From Rostratula benghalensis (Eukaryota > Chordata > Aves > Charadriiformes > Rostratulidae): DNA of 64,000 nucleotides. The stretch is taken from assembly GCA_013399305.1 (NCBI GenBank), contig VXAI01000004.1, forward strand, positions 62,001 through 126,000. Direction: 5' to 3'. The position numbers were made by a program, and so were the translations under genes. Below the pieces are notes generated by a model. It did no database searches. It had not been told where the DNA came from and saw nothing but the letters and a program-made list of their open reading frames with translations. Positions 11,421 through 24,171 of the stretch are shown here, piece after piece (the first letter of the stretch is position 1; the number at the start of each line of letters is the position of its first letter).

Positions 11421-12907
11421 TTTCACAAATCAACAAGAAGAAAAACAAAAATAAAATTTACCAGTTTTGCAGTCTGATCATTTCTTAAATGTCCATGACA
11501 GGTTCTCATCATAGGTTCTAACTCATACTGTGTGCATTATGAAATTGAATTTATGAAGTTAGGAACAGGTATAGAAAAAGCAGGGCTCCTAATCACATCC
11601 TTCTCCTTGTAAGTCTAAGAACTAAACAAAAGGATTCAACTAATGAGAAAAAAAAATAATTATAAGATCTCTTAAACACATACGCATATCTGCTACAGGA
11701 GATGACACTATGGCTCTGAATAAACTAAAATTCCTGTTCTGGGGATTTGCTTTGCAACACCATTGCTCCCCAAATCCTAATTCAGTTACCAACTGCCCCC
11801 ATTACTACATTTTTAAAGTGTGGTTTTACAATGTTCTCTTTTGCTTTCCTCTGTGTGTGTGAACGTAAGTTAATATCAAATGGACAACAAAGTAAGAAAT
11901 AAACACAGGCAGATTTTTGTTTGATGATTGGAACCATGGTGTTTGCCTTTAATTCTGTCAGAGCAATGCTTTGAATTCCAAGCAGAGGCCGGTGGCTGGC
12001 ACAGTGCAGATGACCAGATGACAGTCTGTGCCCCAGAAGGCTTGCCCAGCCAGAGTACACACTCTGTCTTCTGGCCTGTGTGACAGTTAAAGAGGCTAAA
12101 GCTCCCGACTGACCTCAGTTGGAAGACAATTTTCAGTCGCATCTGCTGACTCTCTGAGGCAACCACTCCATAATTTTTTTTTGTCAAAATGCGTTAGGTT
12201 GCTTGAAGCAGTCAAAACACAAGATGTATGCAAAGTCATTTGAATTTGAGCAAGTTTAAGCAAACACACAAGAATTTCCACTACTGGGTGAGACAACAGT
12301 GATTTCTGAGAGAAAACCTGAGCAGCTAGGGCAGTAATATAAATTATAATATTTCCATGGGTTTAAAGTTATATAATCAGATGTAAATAACCACAAATTG
12401 CATTTAGAGCATGCATGTGTGATGCAGGAGGTGGAAGCTGTGACTGAGACACCACTTTTGCCTCAGAATGTCAGAGAGATCAGTAATTTCAAAGCAGCTA
12501 ACCCATTCCCAGCCTTGGGAATTTCAGTACTCATTAAATTAGCATTTCAGGGACTATCACAGCACGTGGATGTAATACATGAATTGCCCCAGGCTCAGGG
12601 AACTCCCTCATGCAGCATGGAAAGGGCAGGATAACAGCAGGGACTCTGGCCCAAAATTAACTTACCAAATCCAGGGATCAAACCACTCGTTTCCTGGCTG
12701 TACATCAGGTTTTGCATGCCACTGGCTGCTTGCAGAGAGATGGGGAATGACAGCCCTGGGTATGGCCTGTGGCTGGACACTTGTTACAGCAATTACACTC
12801 AAGAGTAGCTTGGTTTAAAATAGCTGTAGCAGCCTCCAAAAAGTCAGTCTGTCATGTCAAATTGACTATAGAGCAGGTGTCGGCTTTGTGATGCATGACA
12901 ATGTTTA

Positions 12908-12928
12908 GGTTTGGGGGGTTTGGGGTGG
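12908..12928 (+). repeat. G-rich tract with quadruplex potential
   Basis: Four G runs of length 2, 6, 4 and 2 are separated by T-rich spacers, followed by a T run. This fits a two-tier G-quadruplex motif. It is not a vertebrate telomere repeat, because the TTAGGG unit is absent. Confidence 0.6.
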
Positions 12929-15900
12929 TTTTTTTTCTGTTATTATACCTTTAAAAATAACAGCAATAAAAATGTGCACATAAGTCCCATTTCTCTTCTA
13001 ACTCCTGGCTGATTTCTGTTGCTTCAACAACACAAAGCAGTTGTACATGCTGACACAACACTGAGCAGCCAGAACATACTGAAGAATCTGATCCTGGTAC
13101 TTGGTCTGCTCTCAGTAAGGTATTAATTTCTATCTGCCAAGACTAATGTAGCTGTAAATAAAGAATGTGATCATTTTGCATTCACTGTGATCCTTTTCAA
13201 TATTTGATCACATCTGCACCAGAAAAACTATTTTCTTCACAGGACTCATTGAACTTCATATGTTTGAGTTCCCCCTTTTCCCTTATAGTCATGTGATTAC
13301 AGAGGAAGCATTTGACATGAATACAGCAAACATAGCTTAAATATTTTTCAATTAGTGGGGCCAAGGTTTCAATAGCTGAAGCATAAACTTTTGGCAAAGG
13401 GATATATGCATTCTTTGTATCTTTGCATTTCTATAAATATACGTATATATTTAATATTTTCTAAGTGCAAAAAAATAAAACTAGCATTAATGTTTTGTGA
13501 ACCTGTACTCTTCAGAACTTTTGCAGTAAATGATTGACAGCTAGTCTAATACAGCTCAAGCAAGGTAGATGATCATCCAATGTTTTCTTCTGCCCAGGAA
13601 GCAACTCAATTTCATGTGCTACACTTGTTCACCATTCAGTTTGGAAAGTTTTACTATTCCCCACTCCCACTTTCCTCCAGTTTCAATTACCACCTTATTA
13701 TCATCCCTGCCCTTTTTTTCCATCTGGTTTTGGGCTCCTCCTCTTCCTGGGCATTCACAACACCATATTCCTTTTCCAGAAGCAATGGCTACTTTCTTTC
13801 AGGGGACAGGATTTCAGCTGTGATGGTGCTGGCCATCTTCTTCCTGCTCACCTCTTTTAGCCTCTGCCTGGCCCTGTCCTTCCCACAGGAAGGAGGCAGC
13901 TCCCTTTCCTGATGGATGACACTATAGTTTCAAAGTACCACAGAAATATAGGTGTTTAACAGGGATGCTAATTTTTAATAGGATTTAAGACCATAACTCC
14001 TCAAAGTCACTTTGAAAATATGACCTTGGAATGGCCCTATAGCTTCAACATCAACACGGCATAGTTTGATCTCAGATTCTGGCTCAGTCTTACAGAAGTG
14101 TGATGTCTTTCTCATCCCTCTCTGTAAAGACTGTGCTTAGTAATTTAAGGAAAGCTCACAAGCTGAAGAGATCCTGGCAGATATTAGAAACAAACTGCCT
14201 TACTATTTTCTAATAGGAAAGCAAAGAGCCAAGTAAATATTTAAAGACCTTAAACTTATTGAAACAAAAAAACACGGAGCCTTCCAGGGTAACCAGGGAG
14301 AAGCAGTCAGAAATTTTCTTCATCAGCACAGCCTAGGGTGGTCTGTGCTACCAGCCATACAACAGCTTGTCCATGGAGCAGCTGGATCCCACTCTGGCTT
14401 TGTACAGAAAAGACATAAATTGTGAAGGAGGCGAAGCACAACTCAAAAACAAAACAATGGGATTCACTTTACTGTTTCTACATTAAATAAACTGTGCTTT
14501 TAGACCCATGAGCTAAGTGCGGGGAGACTCACTGTTTGAATGTAACCAGCTGGAAAGCAGGAAAAACATGGTATGCAGTAAGCAAGAGGTTTCTCTTAGC
14601 TCAAGCCTCTCTTGTTCCTGTCTCTTGATGCCTTCACAAAGATTCTGTAAGTCCCTGCCCAAAATCATTTTTTCTTTTCTGTTTTGTGCTTAGGTTACTA
14701 AAGTATGTCATTGCCCATCCATAGCTCTTCCTCTATTAGATGCTGGCATGCACAGAAGAAATGGGGTCACAGATTATTTTTCCCTAAAGAAACAAGACTA
14801 TTAAATTCTACCCAGATCTAGCACAGCATGTCACTGATTCAAATTAACTGTCCACCGCAAATGGTGGCTGAGACATCTGGCCATCTGGACTCTGAGCAGT
14901 GAGTGGACGTAGCCACTTTTTTTCTCATTTATCTTCTCTGGAGACCACCAATATGTTCATAGAGAAGGTGAGTGACATGTCCTGCATTCCAAGAGTTTTT
15001 TTCAGAACACACCTCATTATACCAACTGCAATACTATATAGGAAGGAATTATTTTCACAATTAATATTACTGTGAAAATCAAGCATCCGGAAAAGAAGAA
15101 ATTTAAAATATGAATTAAGACAATTGCTAATGCAAGATTAAGGAAGTAGTCTGCTTTCTTTGAAGAATCACATTTCTTTACATTAAAGCTGTGTCAGATA
15201 CACATATTCCAGACACATTGTTCAAAAAAATTTTCCAGTCCTGCAAACAAGGGAATTTTTCTGTCAAATTTAATCCAATGACCTGAACTTAGAATCAAAT
15301 ACATTTGATCAAATGCATTTTGTTGTATTAAATATATTCTTCATCACTTAATAACACAAAAATCTAGTAACTTTCTGTCCTGTAATAACATGTACCCAGT
15401 GCTTTCTCCTAATCATCTATTCAAGTTTCAATTATTTGACTTAGTGAGTTTCACATCCCTATATTTATGTATCTTAATAAAACATGTGTCACACTTGGTC
15501 TTTCATGGTGGGTCTGCTATTGGAAAAACCATAGCTGGTGATCTCAGTTTGCTCAAATGTGCCTGGATTTGGTATGTACAAAGACTTATTTGATCATCTT
15601 GCAAAAAATTTGCACAAGAAAGGCAACCCAGAACACTGGGTGTCTTTACAAATCTTTGGCTCTTTACTTGACTGATATACATGAGTTAGAAGTATTAGGT
15701 GGGGTGGCGTTTTCATGAAGAGGATGAAAATAAGGCCTTCAGAAGACCTTTAACATTCAGGGCGTATGTAAAAGTCTTATGTAAATATGATTATTATTCC
15801 AATCATACTTGCAATTAATCATGGAGTTTTGCAATATTGTTTCTGCTCACAGAGACTGAATCCCATAAACTAGTGGACACACTTCACCAAATTAAGACCA

Positions 15901-17716
15901 GACACTTCTTTCTCATGGGTGTGTTTGACTGTACCCCAGTTAACACTCTTCCATATCCAGTATCCAACAGTGACACATAGTGATGGCTTTCTCTGAAAAA
16001 GCTCCACTTCAGCAAAAAGACAACAAGCATTGTCCCAGAGGGAAACTATATGGAGCAGTTTCTTCATGCAATTACGGATTACGGATAGTGAACCAATGAA
16101 TCTTTTCAGATTCATGACACTGACCTTCCTTTTCCCTCCATTCATTCATACTCAAAATGGGAGGAACTTTGAATTGTCTACAAACATCAAAGACTCATAA
16201 ACTATTTTTCCATTCACTGCAGATAACTCCCTCATATGCCTGCCAGTGAGTATCCCTTTGCCAGATGGATTGTGGCTGGGGAACAAGGCAGAGAAAAGCC
16301 AGTGTCCTGATGATTTAAGAGGGTGTGAAATACAGACAGCTTAAGAGAAACTGTCTCTCCTGAAGCATTCTGATAAAGCGCAGGCACTGGAAGCAGCCTT
16401 GCTGGCTTGCTGAAACACTGACAGTCCATCCCAGAAGGGAAGATTACTTTAACACATGAATATGATGACATAATTGTGCCAAAATCAGAAAGCATAAAAC
16501 ACAAATAATAACTCAAAATTATAGAGTTAAATATAAATACAATGGGCAATTTCTGTACATTTTTTATAGTCCACAGCTTGTAAATTACAATTAACTCTTC
16601 AATTTTTATTCTATATCTTGCACAGCCTTTGTTTTCCTTTTTCTTTAATTCCTATCCCATTCCTAGAGTGACCTCTCTCCTACTTAGCTGCATTGTTTGG
16701 TTTTCATGGCTGGCCCTTGCTCCAGGATAGCTAAATCAAAACTGCATGCTTGGCTAAATTAAAAATTAATTTGCTCAGACTGAACTATACTCCTGCCCCT
16801 GATGTGGCCAGCACCATAACCCCTCAAGACCTTGCCCAGAAGTAGCAGTTCCTGTATGGCCTGCTGCCCAATCCATTGCCAGTTATCAAACAGGACTGTA
16901 CCTTGTCTGATACATCACGGTTTATCCAGCTTACTTGACCTCAGGAAGTGCTTTTCTAGAGATACCAGTTCTTGCTGGGAAACAATCTCTTGGACGCAGT
17001 ACTCTGGTGGTATTTGTCATTGTAGCCATTCAGCTTCCATAATTAAAACTGAGGGGTTATTTTGCCAGTTGCTTATTCTGACCCAACCTTCCTCTACTGC
17101 CAAGTAATTTTTAACCTAACTCCAAATTTAAATGTAAATTTTGTGATTCTTTTCCTGAACTTGCAGCAAGTGTATTAATATCACCACTGGTCCCATAGTT
17201 TGGCAGTTGAACTTGAAATGAGTGAAAAAATCTATTCCAAATTCTGACAGCCTGTCTATTTCCTTCTCTCTGACAGATAATTTAGAAAGCCTGATTTACC
17301 TCTTCTCTCTCTGCTAGGTAAATGAAAGGCAATTGAGATGAATCAGAATGTCAGAATAACAAAACCAAGAGAGAAGAAGAAACAGCCCTTGAAAATAGAA
17401 ACTTGGGGTTTCTTTAAGGAACTAGTCTATGAGCATGACCATCTTCACAGCAAATCCCAAGCAAAAGTGTGTTCCACATTTTCTGCTCTCTGGTCTATTA
17501 CAGGCTGTGATTCACAGCTCGTCTTCTGGAAATTTGACATTCTCATAGTTTTCTCATGAGCCTAATGTGTGAGGAATATTTTTTGAGTGACTGTTCTACA
17601 TTTTCAAGGTTTGAAATACAGCCTGAGTATACAGAAGGTGGAATTACATTATTTCAATTTTTTGTTGAGACCTTTTTACCAAAAATATATATTTTTTATG
17701 TTAATACCCCAGTGGA

Positions 17717-17736
17717 TTTTTTTTTTTTTTTTTTTT
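17717..17736. repeat. poly(T) run, 20 bases
   Basis: An uninterrupted T homopolymer inside an AT-rich stretch. I see no retrocopy body next to it. Confidence 0.9.
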
Positions 17737-18640
17737 ACCTAAGCAATTACAGTATTGTTTTATTTTATTTCTACACACAGGTTGCTATGGCTATATTATT
17801 ACAATACTTTAACAGAAAATACCTCACAAAAATGTATCCTCTGTAAACCAGGTCACATCATGAAAGAGTTTTATGATGAAAAGTGGGAAGAAATAGGCCA
17901 GCACATAGCAATATTTATCACTGCAACTCAGAAGCCAAAAGCAGCCAGTTATTTTTGTCGTCATTGTAACACACTTCACATCATATTTACTCCATACTAC
18001 TTAGCATGAAGTAATTTCCTACACAGCTGGTGCTATAACTTCCTCTTGCTTCAAAAGACTTCTATCTGTTTACTGTTTTTGTTTTCACTATGGTTCTCTT
18101 GTATGCTCTAATGGATAGACAGTTTTGTAACAGGAGAGGTCCTGAGTCTGTACGATTTTGTACTCTTCTGTGCCTATTGTGCAACTGGGTGCAAAACACC
18201 TTTTATGTTAGGTAAGGGTGTCTGCCCGTTTGGATAAGATAAAAAAGTGGTTAACGGATGTGAATTTGACTTCCTGAATCTACTCCATTGCATCTTGCCA
18301 GCAGTTTCCCATCATTGATCTTTCTGGAAAACAGCTTTTAAACCACAGTCTGTACTATGTGTATGATATTTTAGAAAGCTGCTGTAATTTCTAGTATATT
18401 CATTACTCCTGACTAAATATTCTAGTAAGTGTGCTGAATTTTTTAATGGCTGTTTTCCTTATAGTCCCTTAAAAATCATAACAGAAAACTCTTGTTTATA
18501 TCTTAGCAATTTTTCCTCCAGTTTCCCAACTTTTGTCTTTTTCGTACATGCTTCCTTCAGCAGCAAGATTATTTTGCTTTTCCATCTTTGAATATTTCAA
18601 ATAACCTAGAAACAATTTGCATTTTGTTTAACCTTCCTAT

Positions 18641-18664
18641 CTGTAATGCTAGCTGTAATACTAG
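18641..18664. repeat. 12-bp tandem duplication
   Basis: CTGTAATGCTAG is followed directly by CTGTAATACTAG, 11 of 12 bases identical. Confidence 0.85.
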
Positions 18665-19202
18665 CTGATTTCTTTCTTCAGTAAAATCATTATATCTCAG
18701 TCATTATTTTGTTAAGAACAAATGAATAAACCTCTTATTGAGTCATATAACAGCTCCCGTGTAGTCTTGCATTAAGAGGGTGTTCATAGCAATAACTTGA
18801 TCTGTCACAGAGCATCCCCAGAAAACAAGATGTTTGGAGATCTTTAAACCATTACAGATAAACTCAGCATTTCAAATGTATAAAAAAAAATGCTGACAGA
18901 AAAAAAAATAATAAAAAAAAATCCCCAAACAAGCTAGAGAAGGGGGAACAGGACTTCACATCCTCTTATCAAAGCTACTAAACAAGTTGGGGCAGCCTTT
19001 GTTTAAGCATTATTCAATATACAAAACCTGTACTTACAAAACCTACTCATGTTATCATTTACATTTTGTGTGACCTCTCTTTTATCCTTAAAACACTGCA
19101 AAAGAAAGTCTGTCCAGGTATGATCTAATAGATAGATTGCCTCCAAAGTAGGGCTGCTTCCCTCAACTCCTGAAACCAGTGGGGATTTCCATCATGCATC
19201 TG

Positions 19203-19218
19203 TCAACAACAACAACAA
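19203..19218. repeat. short (CAA)n repeat
   Basis: About five CAA units. It is an ordinary short simple repeat. Confidence 0.75.
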
Positions 19219-20539
19219 AATATCCAGATACCATACAATCTTCAAGAAATGCAGTGGCATCTAGTTAACCGAAAGTTACTTTGATCATTATATGTTTTCA
19301 TAGACTTGCATATGAAAGAAATGTTGCCATGTTACCCATCTGTGAAATAGGTCTAGTCTGCTCTTCCTTGCTTATGCAATTAGCGACTGTCGTTCAATGA
19401 AATGCATTTGTTTAACCTGTCTGGAAAATGAGGGAGCATTTTTTATATCTATCTGTGTGATCACAGTCCCTGAATATGCCACATCTATTCCAAACTATAT
19501 TCTATTGTGTACCTTCTCTGCCTTTTCAAAATCTGACTTGAGTTTCTGATATATTACAGAATTGTGAAAATTATTTTACGTTATTCTCCACAGAAAAAAA
19601 AAAAAAAGAACAAAATAAAACTTCTTTCTTTTTTTCAGTATCTTTGCATGTTGATAGTAGGTTTGGGATCGCTTCAGTTTTTGCCACCTGTTTCTGGCAT
19701 ACTGTGTTGCAGCATTTTGTGAGAGAGGCTTCATCAGATGGAAAAGATTAGAAGAAAAATGAGTAGAAGAATAAATAAAAATATTAACATAATCTGTCTT
19801 CATTGTGTTATTAAGTAGCCAAATATTTTTTTTTTTTAAATTCTATCACTTAGTTCTGTTCCACCAATTTTAAAATCTAAATGAGTCTAGCTTTGTAAAA
19901 ATGATCTTGTAAAATGAGCAAGACTACAGTGAACTTTTATTACAAAACACCCTTTTAACAAAATATGTAGATCTGTGAGTTATGTTGTCTTGGTACATTC
20001 TCTAGGAATTATTTATTGTCTAGTGATAATGTTTGTGCAACTTCATGGAGCTTAATCCATTAGGCTATTTTTATACGTAACAATATCAAGAAAGAGTTGT
20101 TTAAGCAATGCAAATGAAAGTAACTTCTATTATAAAGACTGCTTTCTAGTTTAAATGTTCTCTTTTGAAGTGTTTTTTTTTGGTTTTCACTTTCTTTGCC
20201 CAGTGCAGTATTTTAAGACAATAATGGAATTACAGTGAAGATGTGAAACTAAGACAGGCCAGGCTGTTTACTTAAAGAAAAGTGGTTTTGCTGAACAGCT
20301 CATCCATTAAATAAACGCCATGCAACATTTTGTTTGCCCCAGATTTTCACAATATAATTTTACAAAGCTTATTGTTTTGAAAACAGTGATTTAGTAAGAT
20401 ATTCTTGACCAGTCCAACTGATATTATAATTTAAAAGTAGCCTATTTTTATACTAGGGTACAAGTTCTGTAAAGGTTTGCGATTGCAGCTCAGCTCAAAA
20501 GGTAGGGCAGGTAAAACTCTGCAACATACAGTATGACGA

Positions 20540-20553
20540 GCTACCATGGTAAC
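20540..20553. promoter_or_regulatory. RFX X-box-like inverted repeat
   Basis: GCTACCATGGTAAC is an imperfect inverted repeat with one mismatch to a symmetric X-box, in which two GTTRCC-type half sites meet at an AT centre. X-boxes bind RFX transcription factors, which drive many ciliary genes. About 62 bp downstream lies ATG at 20616, followed seven bases after it by a consensus donor A|GTAAGT at 20626, so a tiny first coding exon is conceivable. No CpG island is present, and no next exon was identified. Confidence 0.4.
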
Positions 20554-21957
20554 AAATACGGGTCAAAAACCTGTAAAAATCTGATATTGAGTGACTGAAT
20601 ATCTGAGATCCAATCATGAAAAAAAGTAAGTACATTTTCAGCACTTTATATTTTCAAATGCAGTTATATGTCTTATTTCCACTTTTGCTTTAAAATCTGA
20701 CTTGAATTTGAATGTTTAAACTCATAATAGCTCCAATTACAATCCAAATATTTAGGATGAATCTTAGAGAGAGCCCATGTAGGTTGAATATTTGGGTAAA
20801 TCTACCTGATAATAAACTCTCTGAATCTATTTAATGGTTTTCCCACATGAAATAAAGCCAATTCTGCTTTGTGGCATATTTTAAACTAAATAAGATAGCA
20901 AAAAGACTGTTCTTAAACTTTCCAAATACTGAGTAACTGAATATATAGCTCATGAAAAAAATGCTTTTTGGAGATATATGGTGTCCAATCTTTTGTAGTT
21001 ACAGGTTACAGTCTTCTTTTTACAGTGAACAGATCATTAAAAAATTATTTCAGCATGTATCCAAGATTCAACTTCTGGCTGCAGCAATTTTGTATACAGA
21101 GAAAGAAAGAAAGAAAAAAAATAAAATGATTACTCCAAGTAAATTTAACTTACTGCATTTGAAGTTGATATTTACTCACTGCTCATTTGGGTAGTTCTCT
21201 CTAAGTCAGTGACAGCAAGTTCCATTGATCTTACTGGTGAACAACGTACCTGGTTGCCCATGCCTTCCAGTGGAGAATTTGGGGGGTTAGAGCCCATTTA
21301 TGTACCCACAGAGTGTTCCCAAATCCATTTATTCATGTGTAGGAAGAAACAGGGAATTTCACAGATGATGGTGCATCTTGTAGACTTAAATTGAAAAAAC
21401 ATTATAATAATTCATTAAAACCATCCCTGAGCTGCAGATGTAAAGGTAGTACTCGGTAATTACATTCAATTTAATTCAGAATGGTTTATGAGACAATTAC
21501 TCATAAAACCAGCAAAGAAGAGCAATTGAGGAGATATGAAAGAAAATAATTCTACAAGTCGGTATTCTTTTTCTCTGATAATGGAATGTGTGGGATCAAA
21601 TCACTAAACTAATACAAATTAGCACAACTTCATTTAAACCACTGGGTTTATGCTCACTCGCTTCATTTAAGAGTGGAGTAGCTGGCATTTAACAATGCCA
21701 TTGGAACCAGCTATGTTTGAAGTAAAAAGTGTCATTTTATTAAAACAATTTATTTTCAACATGCATAATCAGAACATTGCTTCTTGTATTGTATGGAAAA
21801 CAAAGCAGGTTACTGATCCATACAGTAGTATTCCTGAGGACAATTTAAACAAGGGTATTTTTCTTGACACTTTAAAGACAAGAAATTGCTTGCCATAATC
21901 TCAGTTGCTTTAGTGTCTGGGACTCTATTAATACTTAGCAGTGACTAGCTCTTTTAG

Positions 21958-22045
21958 TTTCAATGTTTAGTGACCTGGACTTAGTACATGTCCAATACCT
22001 TGCACAAAACATACTGAAAGGCACTTCCTGTAGTCCTCTGACGAG
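21958..22045 (+). other. exon-like segment (hypothetical)
   Basis: On the plus strand an acceptor-like tract CTCTTTTAG precedes 88 nt and a consensus donor GAG|GTAAGT. The frame that starts after two bases is open for 28 codons (beginning SMFSDLDLVHVQYLAQ) and leaves two bases over. No family is recognised. It cannot be joined in frame to the other good plus-strand candidate at 56242-56303. Confidence 0.17.
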
Positions 22046-24130
22046 GTAAGTGCACGGTTTAGTAGTGATGGCAACCAAAAGGAATCTAATATCCTTGGGG
22101 GTCTTTTCTTAATTCTGATGCTGACTTAGTTTTTTTACATTTCTGAAATTACTTTACCCTCTAACAATTGCTCCAAAGGACAGATCTGAGGGAAGTCCTG
22201 CATATTGCAGGAAATATTAATCAGCAACCTAGTAGCTGATCCTAAAAACATTACTTTTGCCTTTTCACATACAGGTACAAAGAAATGCCACAATTTAGCC
22301 CCTTTAATGTTTGACTCCAGAGCCAGGGATACCTGGCTGAGGAGTCATAGTCTCACTAATGTTGAACAGTACTTCCCCTCTTTGCCCTGTACGACAGTGA
22401 AAAGTACAAAACCATACAGGTTGCAGCAGGTATTTAACTTATTTTATAGGTCCACTATATCCCAACAAGAATTTCCTCCCAACCTAACAGTAATCAAATT
22501 TCAAATTTCCAGCCCAGAAGTGGTGTATTTCAACTCTTGCTCTTTGCCTAGACAAAATTTAGAATATTAAATGTTTTCATACAGTAAAATATTCCAATAG
22601 ATTTTGTTCAAGTATGCCCAAATATTTCATTTAAAAACTGCTGAGCAAAAGAAAGCTTCCAGTTCAGCCCTGAGCTGATGCACAACAATTAATTTTAAGT
22701 ATGTTAAATTGCAATGCTTTACAGGAGTTGAAACTCAACGTACCTCATCAAACTCTCTCTCCATAATTATGCTCATCTCAGAGCATATAGCACAACATTG
22801 TTCAGAGGGGAATTCGTCATTATGTCCTGGGCTGTGTAGTCCTCTGGGGATTTCAGCTCACAGGGAAGACTGCACTCCTAAACAACACCCTGGGAATTGC
22901 TAGGAAATACCATTTGATGTTAAGCATTTTCAATTAAGTAAAAAATTCGAAGTCTTTGGATCTGGGTTGAAATAAAACCGCCCTTTTTATTTTCTCAGTG
23001 TAAAAGATTAGATTTTAGCAAAACTGCTACTGCATTTTCCATCTTGATTTTTAAGAAACAAAGTATAATCTTTGCTTTCTTCTTACCTATATTCAGACAT
23101 CAAATTAAACTATGGGGAGTGGAAGCATAATAAATATTTAAAGAGGAACAGATGTCAAAATTACCCTTTATTTTTACCATTTGACATCTTAAAGAAGTGC
23201 AATGAAAGAGCAATGCAAGTCAGGCATTCGATTTCACACACAAGAGCCTGTACAAACAACATGGTAGAAAAATTCAGCCTCTGAGCTGAAAAGCTCATTC
23301 ACTTCCATTAACCATATTTTTAGAGTACAATTCTATTTTTTTCTTTTTTTTGGCAGACCATTTTCATGAATTTTGTTATTTTGCCTGAGAACATACCAGT
23401 CATATCCTGTTTTGTGAACAGAAACAGGGGGAAGGCTGTACATCTGAGGACAGCTACTCCCTTACAATGTGTGAGTTTGTCATGAGACCACTGCTTACCT
23501 TAGGACTTTACCAGCTCTGACAGTGCCGGTGACTCTCTATTGAGTTTTCAGGAAGCACAGCCCAATCGCTGCAGAGGGCAATAAAGAATTTGACACTGAC
23601 AAAGATGAATAACATGCCTTGTCAACAAGACAGTTGTAAAACAAAGTAGAAAGTCATTGGAAATTGGTCAGTCCCCATACTCCAATCTGCATTTGAAAGC
23701 CTTGACTTCTCTAGGTTAGTCTTGACTACTTAAAAAGTGATTGGATTATTTGTTCCATTTTAGTTTCTACTATATTTTCGATTACCATCTCTTAATCTTC
23801 AGTGTACATATCTGTACTACCTACCTCTGTTTTGATACAGAGCAGTTGATGTCTTGTTAGTTCATTGTCATGACATGTTGCTATCATGGTTTCGGGGTCT
23901 CCCTTTTCACCAGGGTCAGTATTGATCCCCAGCCACTGGAGGAAACTGAAAATGCAAGAAGTTTCTGACACTTGTCATGGAATATCATTGAGCAGGAAAA
24001 GGAGGCTTTTCCACGCCCTTCTCACAGTTAGAAGTACTTTAGATGATACATTAATTGATAAATGTATTTAAATTAACAAGAAACATCTAACTCTATCTTA
24101 AGGAACGTACAGTCTCTAACAAATACTCAC

Positions 24131-24171
24131 TTCCTTCTGAAACAGGTGATTCATCTTCCAAATTTAGCTTC
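24131..24171 (-). other. exon-like segment (hypothetical)
   Basis: On the minus strand the acceptor TTTTTGTTCTCACAG is followed by 41 nt and the donor GGAA|GTGAGT. Only the frame beginning after one base is open (KLNLEDESPVSEG). That phase does not match the neighbouring minus-strand candidates, so it either needs an extra exon or is a chance pair. Confidence 0.12.

Larger units (their letters stand above)
10848..20500. other. unique sequence, no gene seen
   Basis: No recognisable exon, RNA gene or mobile element over nearly 10 kb. ORFs of 80-110 codons (for example at 11782-12187, 13569-13912, 16232-16549 and 17556-18009) look like chance. Several are rich in phenylalanine, leucine and tyrosine, as expected from AT-rich DNA. 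Simple repeats and palindromes are listed separately. Confidence 0.55.

Noticed and set aside
12908..12928. Interstitial telomere repeat
   Set aside because: The tract is G/T-rich but has no TTAGGG units.
14944..14968. 24-nt plus-strand microexon ending AGAAG|GTGAGT
   Set aside because: The acceptor is plausible but the piece is too short to judge, and it has no partners.
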